DNA of 64,000 nt from Dipteris shenzhenensis (Eukaryota > Polypodiophyta > Polypodiopsida > Gleicheniales). The stretch lies in NCBI GenBank assembly GCA_047967505.1, contig CM106539.1; one strand, given 5' to 3'. The stretch's first letter is position 1. Every line of letters starts with the position of its first letter. A program made the translations under genes and the position numbers. The notes beneath the pieces were generated by a model. The model saw only the letters and a program-made list of their open reading frames with translations, did not search any database and was not told where the DNA came from. Shown here in pieces: positions 35,795 to 47,003 of this stretch.

Positions 35795-36583
35795 TGTGCA
35801 AGTGATGACATCCCTATCTTCATCTCTACTATTTAGTACTTAATATGCACGATTTCTTGGCTAAAGATTGCTCAAATTTAGGGGCAAGGAGCAAGATGGC
35901 TACTAGAAGGGCATCTAGTTTATGCAAAGGGATTTATTAAATGGGGAATCATAGTATGGCATAAAAGATATGGACATGTCCATTTCAAAACCTTGATGCA
36001 GCTAAGAAATTAGAATCTGGCAATTGAAAGTCCTAAACTTCAATTACTTGGAAATAATTGTGAAGCATGTTGCTCTGGCAAAGAAAGAGAACCAATTTTG
36101 GTAGAAACGCCTTTCGAGCAAGAGGCATTCTTGATTTGATTCATACAGATGTATGGAGTTATGCACAAACCCACAATGCCAATGGTTCACATTATTACTT
36201 GACTTTCATCGATGACGGCTACAGCGCATATTGTTGGGTCTACTTTTTGAAAGAGAAATCTTAAGTGTTTTTTGAGAGTATTTTCTAGATTTCAAGAATT
36301 CAAAGCCAAGGTTGACAACCAGACATACAAAGATCAAAGTCATGAGATCAGACAGAGGAGATGAATATATGTCTTCAACATTAACGAACTTTTGCAGAAG
36401 TAATGGCATTCGAAGATAGTTTGCTTGTGTAGATACTCCTCACCAAAATGCAATAGCAGAAAGGGATAATGGAACTTTAGCAGAAAATACCGGAGCAATA
36501 CTCAGTGAGAAGCATCTTCCAAATCAATATTGGGTAGAAGCAATGGCCACTGCAAACTACTTGCTTAATCACCTTCCAATAGA
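35795..36583 (+). pseudogene. Copia integrase fragment between gypsy LTR and palindrome
   Basis: Decayed GAG-pre-integrase and integrase: WHKRYGHVHFKTL, CEACCSGKER, ILDLIHTDVWSYAQTHNANG, YYLTFIDDGYSAYCWVYFLK, then out-of-frame pieces (RSDRGDEY, PHQNA, YWVEAMATANYLLNHLPIE). It stops exactly at the palindrome's left edge. It is interrupted by TAA/TAG stops and frameshifts. No LTR or RT attached. Confidence 0.85.
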
Positions 36584-37245
36584 GTAAGAAATGTGAAAAT
36601 ATGCATGCCCTACCACGAAAATGATATATGATTCACCTTAAACACTATGAGTACATGCTATGTTATAAAACAATTAAGAGGTAGTCTAAATTTTGTTTGA
36701 GCAATACAACAAGGTTGCATTGTATTACAATTTTGGTGACATTTTTCTAGATGGAAATATGGATGCTATTTATTTTTCTAAATGGAAATATTGATGCTAT
36801 TTATTTTTCCACAGAGCTTATTGACATAATCATCAATTAAAAAGAGCAACACTACTAACTTTTATTCTTTTGATTCATCTAATGCACTTTTTACTATAGG
36901 ACTAGCACTTTGTGACATAATGTAGTAGGTCCAATGTTGTTTTTGTAAATGTCTTCAAGCTCATTGGCATCTAAAAAATTCATCACCAAAGGGAAAATTT
37001 TTCAATGGTTCTTGTGTTCAATTGATCTTGTGTGACTGTGCATGGTGCAAAGGTGTTATAACGAGAATATGCACCACATCAATGACACACATTCAAAAAT
37101 ATGATTGCTTCCAACCTTTACTTGATGTTGAGTAAAATATTGTTGAGTAAACTTAACAAAATATTTTTGCTAAGTTTTCAATTTGATAAAGGTGCTTACC
37201 CTTTGGAATATGACTTTTCCATTCCAATTCAATAAAATCTTTCAT

Positions 37246-37560
37246 GCAAGGAGATGAACTTGTTTGAAGATAAGGGAAGGAAACAAAAGAAAAATGAGTG
37301 TCTCTGTGGCAAAATAAAGCTGACACCTTTTATCTTTATAATTGTGAAGAAGTGGATCAAACAATATGAAAAAGAAAGAGCTAAAAGAGAGGAGGACAGG
37401 AAGGCAGTGGCAAAGGACTATCAAAGTAGGTAGGTTATTCTTGGGAGTTATCAGCAATGCCTTCTAAATGCACCATTGACTAGTTGGAAGATGCCAGTCT
37501 AAGAGTGGAAATTGTGACATAGAGGGAGGAGGAATCTGCACACTGTTGTACTTTATAGGT
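37246..37560 (+). pseudogene. Broken mirror copy of the 49064-49366 frame
   Basis: Same protein start (MNLFEDKGRKQ), but interrupted by an early TAG caused by a two-base insertion near 37430. It has TAG at 37481 where the other arm has TGG (Trp) and TAG at 37520 where the other arm has CAG (Gln). Confidence 0.75.
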
Positions 37561-38189
37561 ATAATTATATTGCTTTTATTTATATTAATTTATAACATTT
37601 ATGTATATGCTAAAGAAAATTCCATTGTTTGATTTGTAGTACCATTTGTGCAATGCAATGTGGGGATACGGTAGTCACGTTTGAGTAAAGAAAATCAGTG
37701 TAAAGTGTAACAAATTTGATTAAGGAGTCATGTCCAATTAACTTTTTACAAGACAGTAGAGATAAAGAAAGGGATACAAATCTCATTTGAAAAATGAATC
37801 ACTTTAGAACACACAAGAAATTTAGCAAATGAAAATTAAACTCTTTATCAAAGGTGCTTCAAGCTGCAATCAGGAAGGATCTAATAGGGTTTTTTGGAAT
37901 TTACTCAAAAAAAAATTCGGATCGTGTTACTAAAGATATTCATTCTTGCATTGTGAGTAAGTAAGATTTTTTCTTATATTTGTGTCTTGCCCTTGGATTT
38001 CGTATCATGAACTTTTTCTCAAATATATCTCAACACAACTGAGTGGACAACCCAGTGGTGGTTTGTGATTCAAGTTGTGCCTAGAAAGCTACATATATTT
38101 TAGGATGCAAAATTGGAGCATGAAATAGAAGATCTACAAATAATGTGTTGTAAGCTATCACTTCCAATGTACCTTCTACTATAAGAGTT

Positions 38190-38423
38190 TTGGAATGTGA
38201 ATATAGTTTGACTGCCTTTGAGGGTTTCTCAGACAGTGATTTAGTAGAACCTAACCTATATGCCAAAGATGTAGGAGACTTGGCCATGAAAGCTCAAGAG
38301 GATGAGAATCAATCTCGTGAGGGAAATTTGGAAGATTTAAAAGAGGGCTTGATAATTAATTGGAGAAATATGGAGGACAACATTGATAAAAATATTTTTG
38401 TTTGTAAAAATAGTTGCATTTAA
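38190..38423 (+). CDS. Acidic hypothetical protein, left copy
   Basis: About 77 codons, starting near an ATG preceded by TTTTGG (first ATG: MECEYSLT). Rich in Asp/Glu, including KAQEDENQSREGNLEDLKEG. It differs from its mirror copy at about ten residues. No domain recognised. It may be an exon or a chance frame conserved only through the duplication. Confidence 0.3.
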   Translation: MECEYSLTAFEGFSDSDLVEPNLYAKDVGDLAMKAQEDENQSREGNLEDLKEGLIINWRNMEDNIDKNIFVCKNSCI

Positions 38424-38975
38424 TTTGATTCTTGCAAGGTGTTGGGTGAGACCCCACACCTATCCAAAATTTTCAATGATAAACTTTGGAGATTTTGACA
38501 AGTTTTTGTTGATGGTGTGTTTTATTTCAAAGCATTATCGACAGAAAATTGGATGCTAGTATCGATACTTCCTATAGATTTATCAATATTAATTTAGAGA
38601 ATGTAGTATCAATGAAGGTAGCTCTTGTACTAACATTCATGGTATGACCTTGAAATGAAAAACTAATGGACAAGAGTTGATGATAAGCCATTTGCATTTA
38701 ATTTGATTCCTACCAGGTGCAGGGTGAAACTCCACGCCTATCCAATTTTTTCAATGGTAGATTTTGGAGATTTTGGTGACAAGTTTTGTTGATGGCATGT
38801 TTAATTTCAGAGCATTATCGACAAAAAATTGGATGCTAAAATCGATGCTTCCTAAAATTTTATCAATATTAATTTAGGGACAGGAATATCAATTCTAATA
38901 TCAATGAAGGTATCTCTTGTACTAACATTGATGGTATGGTCTTGAAATAAAAACTAAAGAAAAAGTGTTGAGGAT
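38415..38975. repeat. Two-copy tandem duplication of about 275 bp (left arm)
   Basis: Both copies contain GCATTTAATTTGATTC, GGTGTTGGGTGA/GGTGCAGGGTGA, AGCATTATCGACA and TTTATCAATATTAATTTAG. Mirrored at about 47640-48205. Confidence 0.8.
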
Positions 38976-39089
38976 AAGCATTGATATTGGTGTGAATGGT
39001 GGTAGTGGAAGTTTGGCAACAATCGGATACCTTGCAATGCTTGAATGGTCGATTGTTGTGTATTTTTACCACACATAAGCATTTTTTAT

Positions 39090-39606
39090 TGCATTTTGTA
39101 CTGCCATTTATTTGTAAGAAATGGTAGTCTAGAAATGGTTGCCATTTTGTGCTTCCATTTCTTCGTAATGGTAGTCAAGAAATGTCTCCCATATTGTGCT
39201 GCCATTTCTTTGTAAGAAATGGCAATAAAGAAGTGGCTACCATTTTGTGCTACCAATTCTTCATAAGAAATGGCAATGCAAAGATTGTTGCCATTTTTTG
39301 CTGACATTTCTTCTTAGGAAATGGCAGTCAAGAAATGGATGCCATTTTGTGCTGCCATTTCTTCATAAGAAATGGCAGTGAAGAAATACTTGCAATTTTT
39401 TGTTGCCATTTATCCTTAAGAAATGGCAGACAAAAAAAGGTTACCCTTTAGAAATTTCAGTTTAAGATTTGGTTGCCATTTTCAACTACCATTTCTCCAA
39501 ATATATGGCAGTAACTATTTGAGAAATGGTTGCAATTTCATACCTAAGAAATGGCAAAATTGAAGATTCAATTTGGGTGCCATTTCTACCTAGTTTTATT
39601 GTAGTG
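39090..39606 (-). mobile_element. CACTA (En/Spm) transposon end, left arm
   Basis: On the minus strand begins CACTACAATAAAACTAGG at 39606 and is followed leftward by about ten alternating direct and inverted copies of GAAATGGCAGTCAAGAAATGG / GCCATTTCTT. A CACTA terminus plus dense subterminal repeats is the hallmark of this superfamily. No matching second end was found before the palindrome tip. Confidence 0.7.
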
Positions 39607-40164
39607 ATCACATATAAGTGTGTCAACATAGAGATATAGTACACAAATTGGAATATTATCCCTAAAGAGTGCTTGATAAAGGAAACAAGCTACAGATTCT
39701 GATATGCAAATATGAAGCATTTTGATGTGTCCAAAGAGTATTGCTAACTATAGATTCTTTTATGTGTTTCGCCCCATTGATGTGACACAGATATTACTCG
39801 TCTAATTTTATGCCACGTTGGATGTGATGCTGATATTGCAAATAATTGTATGTGCCAATTATGTTGAAAAGCTTAACGTGAAACATTATGATGTAGCAAG
39901 CTTTGTAGTGCTATTTTTGCTGGAGATGGCTACATGTCAAAGTGATGAACTAACCCACTTGGCACTTGGTGCTGATGTACATTGACATGTTGCATGATAA
40001 CCTCCGTAAATGTCAATGCAGTGCTACTATGGTCCAAGATCATATAATGAATGAATATTGGTAGTGTGTAAACATGATGACATAATGATCTCTTTCGATA
40101 GAGCTTCAATGTTGTTTATGTTTTGCCTTTGTGAATCATTGTTGGTGCTAGATTATGAAAAACC

Positions 40165-40670
40165 TTCCATATGTTGTCCATTAAGTGAAAAATATTTGGA
40201 GCATTGAATAATCAATTCAGTGATCCATCAATTCTTTTTTATTGCACAAACCTTTATGTCTATTTACCTATAAAATGATAGATTGAATTTTGCCAATAGC
40301 TGCTCAATAGAAAGCATGGCTAATGATAGCCTTATGTTGACAATGATGCTCATGATCTTGATTGCTTTTGCTAAGATTACCAATTAGATTGTCAAGATGA
40401 CTTCAAATGTACACGGACTTCCATATGTTGTCCATCAATTGAAAAATCTTTGGAGCATTGAATCATCAATTCTTTTCGATTGCACATAAACCTTTATGGC
40501 TAATTACCTATAAAATGATAGATTGAATTTTGCTAATAGCTGCTCAATAGAAAGCATGACTAATGATAGCCTTATGCTTACAACGATCCTCATGATCTTG
40601 ATTGCATTTGCTAACACTACCAATTAGATTGTCAATATGACTTCAAATGTACATGGACTTGTGTAAGTTA
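40165..40670. repeat. Two-copy tandem duplication of about 255 bp (left arm)
   Basis: Both copies contain CCATATGTTGTCCAT, TTTGGAGCATTGAAT, ATAGATTGAATTTTGC and ATGATAGCCTTATG. Mirrored at about 45940-46445. A smaller 60-bp duplication (TTTCAATATGTGAATGCTGC) lies at 41030-41135 and its mirror. Confidence 0.85.
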
Positions 40671-41730
40671 TTGAAATTCATGTTATTTGCCAAAAATATC
40701 ATTCATTTGGACTTAAAATAAGTTTTTGATACTTGTTGATGAAGCTCATGTGCTCTTGAACAGCTTGATGTAAAATTGCCTCAATTATGATATCCATGTC
40801 CATTTTGTTGATGAGACTTTTCCCAATTAAAATTAGCTCTACAAAATTCGACATAAATGAGAAAACACATTGCGTTTGATGTTCTGAACATTTTGGAAAA
40901 GACTACATTCAATTCTGATCATATGATATGATCAAATTTCCAACATCTTACTGCATGACGTGCCTTTATTATATGGCTTGAAATGAAGCCCAAAAATGTA
41001 TTAAATAAGCTGTAAATTTATAACAATTATTACTTTCAATATGTGAATGCTGCCTGTGAAGACACAACTGAAATCTGATCCAAATTGATCAGATTATTAC
41101 TTTCAATATGTGAATGCTGCCCGTGAAGACAGACCTGAAATTTGATCCAAATTGATCAGGATATTCCCAAAACTGCGAAAAATGGTGTCCAAAATTGTTA
41201 TATGAGTTGTACTTTTGTAAAGGATGCCAGACATAGCCAAAATGGCTTCACAATGGTGGCATTTTTGTTTCCTGAACATATCATGAGACGGCCAGGATGT
41301 GGCAGTAGTATTTCAGGTAGAACAGACCCAAAGGTTCTTGTAAGCAGAATAAATGTTCCTGGGAGATGGACATGGGCCCAAGTGCAACGGCGACGCACAA
41401 CATCGTTGTGAATTTGCGGCACGCACAGCCTGCTCAACATCATTGTGATGAATTCTGCAAGATCAAATCAAGCTCAACCAAGATGAAGTATTAATATGTT
41501 CAAGTGACATACTGAGGAGCAGGTCCTGTGCCTGTTCCAGTAGTCCTCTTTGGAAAACTATCGGCTACCATCAGAAACCAGACCTGCATGACAGCAAGCA
41601 GTGAGAACACAGATGAACAGATGAAGGTGACGTAGCTATCATGGCCGCGTTGTGGTTTCTCTGCAAGTATATACTGCCTTCTGCATCATCGCATCATGTA
41701 GTGTTACAATTGAATTTGTAGCTCGACTGA

Positions 41731-42816
41731 TCAGAAAACACAGAGCTGTGGAGGACGAGCTGCGAGCTGCCCGGCCCGGCCATGAAAGCGCCGTCGACGA
41801 GGAGCTCCCTTGCAGGCCCGACGTTTGGGAGCTGGAGGGAGGGTGGCAGCAGTGGGGCTGGGGCAGACGCTGGCGCCATCACTGTTTGCTGGATTAGTAG
41901 CAGCTGCTGCTACAATCCAAGGGTGTGCAAGCACCTGGGCTGGCGTGAGCCTGGCTCGGACATCCCGGCACAGCATTCCCTGGATGAGGTCGATGGCAGC
42001 AGGAGAGACGTTGCTCCAAGGAGCGCCCGTGAAGCGCAGCTGATGATGCTGGATTGCATGAAAGACACCCTGCGTGGTCTCGGCCCAGAAGGGGGGCTCT
42101 CCGCTGAGGAGGACGTAGAGGACTACTCCGGCACTCCAAATATCGATCTCTTGGGAGTAGCAGCCGTCCAGCACCTCAGGTGCGACGTAAAACGGACTCC
42201 CAGCAACGCCGGACAGCTGATCACCGGGCGAGAAGGCGACGGAGAGTCCGAAATCGGCGACCTTAATGCGTGAGTAGTCGTCGTGATCGTCATCGTCGGC
42301 GAGGAGGATGTTTTCGGGTTTGAGGTCCCGGTGGATGACGCCGTTTGCGTGGCAGTAAGCGAGCGCTTCCGTCAAGCTTTTGAGGACCAGGGCGGCGTCA
42401 CGTTCGGAGAAGCGCTTGTTGCGGACGATGCGATCGAAGAGCTCGCCGCCCGGGCAAAGCTCCATGACCAAGTGAATGGAGTCGGGGTCCTCCAAGACGC
42501 GGTGGAGGCGGACGATGTTGGGATGGCCGGAGAGGTGGTGCATGATGGAGATTTCGGTGGCGACGTCGGCTGCGTCTTGGGGGTTGAAGAGGGAGGACTT
42601 GTCGATGGATTTGCAGGCGAAGGGGAGGCCCGAGGATTTCTCGAGGCAGCGAAAGGTGGTGGCGAAGGAGCCACGGCCGAGCTCGGGGCCGAGGGAGAAG
42701 AGGAGGGAGATGTCGGGGGTGTAGAAGTGGGGGGGAAGGAGGAGGTTGGAGGGGAGGGAGCGGGGGCGCTTGCGAGTTAGGCTCTGGCTTTGGGTCGGGG
42801 AGGCCAGCGTCGCCAT
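41731..42816 (-). CDS. CDPK/SnRK-superfamily Ser/Thr kinase, PEPKR2/PPCK-like, left copy
   Basis: An intronless 361-codon gene starting at the ATG at 42816 (MATLASPTQSQ); more upstream in-frame codons exist but lie beyond a TATA box, so this start fits best. Residues 46-51 form the Gly loop (LGRGSF), then Lys69 (FACK), Glu88, the HRDLKPEN catalytic loop (162-169), DFG at 188-190, GSPFYVAPE (206-214) and HPW near 298-300. All kinase catalytic residues are present, so it should be active. It has no EF-hands, so it is not a calcium-dependent kinase; its closest known relatives are PEPC kinase and PEPC-kinase-related kinases of the CaMK group. The C-terminal 60 residues are Arg/Pro-rich and may be mis-framed. 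The protein is identical to the right copy; the only base change seen within the coding sequence (CGT/CGA near 41750) is silent. Confidence 0.85.
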   Translation of the reverse strand: MATLASPTQSQSLTRKRPRSLPSNLLLPPHFYTPDISLLFSLGPELGRGSFATTFRCLEKSSGLPFACKSIDKSSLFNPQDAADVATEISIMHHLSGHPNIVRLHRVLEDPDSIHLVMELCPGGELFDRIVRNKRFSERDAALVLKSLTEALAYCHANGVIHRDLKPENILLADDDDHDDYSRIKVADFGLSVAFSPGDQLSGVAGSPFYVAPEVLDGCYSQEIDIWSAGVVLYVLLSGEPPFWAETTQGVFHAIQHHQLRFTGAPWSNVSPAAIDLIQGMLCRDVRARLTPAQVLAHPWIVAAAATNPANSDGASVCPSPTAATLPPAPKRRACKGAPRRRRFHGRAGQLAARPPQLCVF

Positions 42817-42960
42817 AGCCAGCTGCACTCCAGGGAGGCAGGGAGCGAGACGAGGCTGATGAAGAAAGGTGGTGAGCCGCAGCAGCAAGAAAGCGAGCGA
42901 GACGAGGCTAATGAAGAAATTAGGTGATGAAGAAAGCCGGTGGAATGCGAAATGCGCTGC

Positions 42961-42967
42961 TTTATAG
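42961..42967 (-). promoter_or_regulatory. TATA box of the left kinase gene
   Basis: CTATAAA on the minus strand, about 145 bp upstream of the ATG at 42816 and followed by a CT-rich leader. Identical in the other arm. Confidence 0.7.
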
Positions 42968-43212
42968 TTGTTCCGCCGCCATGGCTTTTTGGCGGCGCCG
43001 CACGCCACGCGTCTCAGCTGCATTTTGCCAGCAAACAACCTCTTCCTTACAGCCTAAGCTTCCTTTGATTTTGCTCGTAATTCCTGCTTTTTAATAATTA
43101 TTATAAATTTCACAAACTCACAAAATCCCCACACCTCTCTCAAGTTTGTACTTCCCGGCTTCTCTCTCTTCCATGCACTTTTCTTTGGAGCACGAAGTAC
43201 CTCTCACACCTC

Positions 43213-43232
43213 TCTGTGTGTGTGTGTGTGTG
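43213..43232. repeat. (TG)n microsatellite, left of palindrome centre
   Basis: About ten TG units, mirrored as (CA)n at 43377-43396. Confidence 0.9.
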
Positions 43233-43289
43233 TCTTTGTCTCACTTCCTCTGCCCCTAATCTCTCCGCTCCACACCCTCTCTCGACAGA

Positions 43290-43320
43290 GGGTGTGGAGC
43301 GGGTGGAGATTAGGGGCACG
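43290..43320. other. 31-bp palindrome spacer
   Basis: Non-palindromic spacer between arms. It is an imperfect direct copy of the first part of the right arm (GGGTGTGGAGCGG...GATTAGGGGCA). Confidence 0.9.
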
Positions 43321-43376
43321 TCTGTCGAGAGAGGGTGTGGAGCGGAGAGATTAGGGGCAGAGGAAGTGAGACAAAG

Positions 43377-43396
43377 ACACACACACACACACACAG
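43377..43396. repeat. (CA)n microsatellite, right of palindrome centre
   Basis: About ten CA units, the mirror image of 43213-43232. Confidence 0.9.
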
Positions 43397-43642
43397 AGAG
43401 GTGTGAGAGGTACTTCGTGCTCCAAAGAAAAGTGCATGGAAGAGAGAGAAGCCGGGAAGTACAAACTTGAGAGAGGTGTGGGGATTTTGTGAGTTTGTGA
43501 AATTTATAATAATTATTAAAAAGCAGGAATTACGAGCAAAATCAAAGGAAGCTTAGGCTGTAAGGAAGAGGTTGTTTGCTGGCAAAATGCAGCTGAGACG
43601 CGTGGCGTGCGGCGCCGCCAAAAAGCCATGGCGGCGGAACAA

Positions 43643-43649
43643 CTATAAA
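43643..43649 (+). promoter_or_regulatory. TATA box of the right kinase gene
   Basis: CTATAAA, 145 bp upstream of the ATG at 43794. The two genes are divergent and share an intergenic region of about 980 bp. Confidence 0.7.
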
Positions 43650-43793
43650 GCAGCGCATTTCGCATTCCACCGGCTTTCTTCATCACCTAATTTCTTCATT
43701 AGCCTCGTCTCGCTCGCTTTCTCGCTGCTGCGGCTCACCACCTTTCTTCATCAGCCTCGTCTCGCTCCCTGCCTCCCTGCAGTGCAGCTGGCT

Positions 43794-44879
43794 ATGGCGA
43801 CGCTGGCCTCCCCGACCCAAAGCCAGAGCCTAACTCGCAAGCGCCCCCGCTCCCTCCCCTCCAACCTCCTCCTTCCCCCCCACTTCTACACCCCCGACAT
43901 CTCCCTCCTCTTCTCCCTCGGCCCCGAGCTCGGCCGTGGCTCCTTCGCCACCACCTTTCGCTGCCTCGAGAAATCCTCGGGCCTCCCCTTCGCCTGCAAA
44001 TCCATCGACAAGTCCTCCCTCTTCAACCCCCAAGACGCAGCCGACGTCGCCACCGAAATCTCCATCATGCACCACCTCTCCGGCCATCCCAACATCGTCC
44101 GCCTCCACCGCGTCTTGGAGGACCCCGACTCCATTCACTTGGTCATGGAGCTTTGCCCGGGCGGCGAGCTCTTCGATCGCATCGTCCGCAACAAGCGCTT
44201 CTCCGAACGTGACGCCGCCCTGGTCCTCAAAAGCTTGACGGAAGCGCTCGCTTACTGCCACGCAAACGGCGTCATCCACCGGGACCTCAAACCCGAAAAC
44301 ATCCTCCTCGCCGACGATGACGATCACGACGACTACTCACGCATTAAGGTCGCCGATTTCGGACTCTCCGTCGCCTTCTCGCCCGGTGATCAGCTGTCCG
44401 GCGTTGCTGGGAGTCCGTTTTACGTCGCACCTGAGGTGCTGGACGGCTGCTACTCCCAAGAGATCGATATTTGGAGTGCCGGAGTAGTCCTCTACGTCCT
44501 CCTCAGCGGAGAGCCCCCCTTCTGGGCCGAGACCACGCAGGGTGTCTTTCATGCAATCCAGCATCATCAGCTGCGCTTCACGGGCGCTCCTTGGAGCAAC
44601 GTCTCTCCTGCTGCCATCGACCTCATCCAGGGAATGCTGTGCCGGGATGTCCGAGCCAGGCTCACGCCAGCCCAGGTGCTTGCACACCCTTGGATTGTAG
44701 CAGCAGCTGCTACTAATCCAGCAAACAGTGATGGCGCCAGCGTCTGCCCCAGCCCCACTGCTGCCACCCTCCCTCCAGCTCCCAAACGTCGGGCCTGCAA
44801 GGGAGCTCCTCGTCGACGGCGCTTTCATGGCCGGGCCGGGCAGCTCGCAGCTCGACCTCCACAGCTCTGTGTTTTCTGA
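43794..44879 (+). CDS. CDPK/SnRK-superfamily Ser/Thr kinase, PEPKR2/PPCK-like, right copy
   Basis: Encodes the same 361-residue protein as the left copy, with the same start context, TATA box and all kinase motifs (Gly loop, VAIK-type Lys, HRD, DFG, APE). In plants, PEPC kinases phosphorylate phosphoenolpyruvate carboxylase in the cytosol; the substrate of PEPKR2-like kinases is not established, so function is inferred only at the level of Ser/Thr kinase. Codons are GC-rich (many NNC) compared with the AT-rich surroundings, as expected for an expressed gene. A strong acceptor-like TTGCTGTCATGCAG lies about 140 bp after the stop, hinting at a spliced 3' end. Base differences from the left copy in this neighbourhood are few and lie in the leader or at silent positions. 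Confidence 0.85.
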   Translation: MATLASPTQSQSLTRKRPRSLPSNLLLPPHFYTPDISLLFSLGPELGRGSFATTFRCLEKSSGLPFACKSIDKSSLFNPQDAADVATEISIMHHLSGHPNIVRLHRVLEDPDSIHLVMELCPGGELFDRIVRNKRFSERDAALVLKSLTEALAYCHANGVIHRDLKPENILLADDDDHDDYSRIKVADFGLSVAFSPGDQLSGVAGSPFYVAPEVLDGCYSQEIDIWSAGVVLYVLLSGEPPFWAETTQGVFHAIQHHQLRFTGAPWSNVSPAAIDLIQGMLCRDVRARLTPAQVLAHPWIVAAAATNPANSDGASVCPSPTAATLPPAPKRRACKGAPRRRRFHGRAGQLAARPPQLCVF

Positions 44880-45939
44880 TCAGTCGAGCTACAAATTCAA
44901 TTGTAACACTACATGATGCGATGATGCAGAAGGCAGTATATACTTGCAGAGAAACCACAACGCGGCCATGATAGCTACGTCACCTTCATCTGTTCATCTG
45001 TGTTCTCACTGCTTGCTGTCATGCAGGTCTGGTTTCTGATGGTAGCCGATAGTTTTCCAAAGAGGACTACTGGAACAGGCACAGGACCTGCTCCTCAGTA
45101 TGTCACTTGAACATATTAATACTTCATCTTGGTTGAGCTTGATTTCATCTTGCAGAATTCATCACAATGATGTTGAGCAGGCTGTGCGTGCCGCAAATTC
45201 ACAACGATGTTGTGCGTCGCTGTTGCACTTGGGCCCATGTCCATCTCCCAGGAACATTTATTCTGCTTACAAGAACCTTTGGGTCTGTTCTACCTGAAAT
45301 ACTACTGCCACATCCTGGCCGTCTCATGATATGTTCAGGAAACAAAAATGCCACCATTGTGAAGCCATTTTGGCTATGTCTGGCATCCTTTACAAAAGTA
45401 CAACTCATATAACAATTTTGGACACCATTTTTGGCAGTTTTGGGAATATCCTGATCAATTTGGATCAAATTTCAGGTCTGTCTTCACGGGCAGCATTCAC
45501 ATATTGAAAGTAATAATCTGATCAATTTGGATCAGATTTCAGTTGTGTCTTCACAGGCAGCATTCACATATTGAAAGTAATAATTGTTATAAATTTAAAG
45601 CTTATTGAATACATTTTTGGGCTTCATTTCAAGCCATATAATAAAGCCACGTCATGCAGTAAGATGTTGGAAATTTGATCATATCATATGATCAGAATTG
45701 AATGTAGTCTTTTCCAAAATGTTCAGAACATCAAACGCAATGTGTTTTCTCATTTATGTCGAATTTTGTAGAGCTAATTTTAATTGGGAAAAGTCTCATC
45801 AACAAAATGGACATGGATATCATAATTGAGGCAATTTTACATCAAGTTGTTCAAGAGCACATGAGCTTCATCAACAAGTATCAAAAACTTATTTTAAGTC
45901 CAAATGAATGACATTTTTGGCAAATAACGTGAATTTCAA

Positions 45940-46445
45940 TAACTTACGCAAGTCCGTGTACATTTGAAGTCAGATTGACAATCTAATTGGTAATCTTAGC
46001 AAATGCAATCAAGATCATGAGGATCGTTGTAAGCATAAGGCTATCATTAGTCATGCTTTCTATTGAGTAGCTATTGGCGAAATTCAATCTATCATTATAT
46101 AGGTAATTAGCCATAAAGGTTTATCTGTAATCCAAAAGGATTGATGATTCAATGCTCCAAAGATTTTTCAATTGATGGACAACATATGGAAGTCCATGTA
46201 CACTTAAAGTCATATTGACAATCTAATTGGTGATCTTAGCAAAAGCAATCAAGATCATGAGCATCATTGTCAACATAAGGCTATCATTAGCCATGCTTTC
46301 TATTGAGCAGCTATTGGCAAAATTCAATCTATCATTTTATAGGTAAATAGCCATAAAGGTTTGTGCAATAAAAAAGAATTGATGGATCACTGAATTGATT
46401 ATTCAATGCTCCAAATATTTTTCACTTAATGGACAACATATGGAA
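45940..46445. repeat. Two-copy tandem duplication of about 255 bp (right arm)
   Basis: Mirror of 40165-40670, with the same TTTGGAGCATTGAAT-type blocks on the opposite strand and a few per cent divergence. Confidence 0.85.
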
Positions 46446-47003
46446 GGTTTTTCATAATCTAGCACCAACAATGATTCACAAAGGCAAAACATAAACAACA
46501 TTGAAGCTCTATCGAAAGAGATCATTATGTCATCATGTTTACACACTACCAATATTCATTCATTATAAGATCTTGGGCCGTAGTAGCAGTGCATTGACAT
46601 TTACAGAGGTAATCATGCAACATGTCAATGTACATCAGCACCAAGTGCCAAGTGGGCTAGTTCATCACTTTGACATGCAGCCATCTCTAGCAAAAATAGC
46701 ACTACAAAGCTTGCTACATCATAATGTTTCATGTCAAGCTTTTCAACATAATTGGCACATACAATTATTTGGAATATCAGCATCACATCCAACGTGGCAT
46801 AAAATGAGATGAGTAATATCTGTGTCACATCAATGGGGCAAAACACATAAAAGAATCTATAGTTAGCAATACTCTTTGGACACATCAAAATCCTTCATAT
46901 TTGCATATCAGAATCTGTAGCTTGTTTCCTTTATCAAGCACTCTTTAGGCATAATACTCCAATTTGTGTACTATATCTCTATGCTGACAAACTTATATGT
47001 GAT

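Larger units (their letters stand above)
36584..43289. repeat. Left arm of giant palindrome
   Basis: Inverted copy of 43321-50018. Mirror positions sum to 86610 from the centre out to at least the CACTA ends, so there is almost no net indel over about 3.7 kb. Farther out, the sum drifts by up to about 17. It holds, from the tip: a broken frame (37246-37560), an acidic frame (38190), a duplicated AT-rich block, the CACTA subterminal region, a 255-bp tandem duplication and the kinase gene. Confidence 0.97.

Noticed and set aside
43572-43793. 74-codon N-terminal extension of the kinase
   Set aside because: It would start with TTG and include the TATA box and CT-rich leader; the ATG at 43794 is a better start.
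42283-44828. Open frames of 160 codons antisense to both kinase genes
   Set aside because: Shadows of the GC-rich kinase coding sequence; identical in both arms because the arms are.
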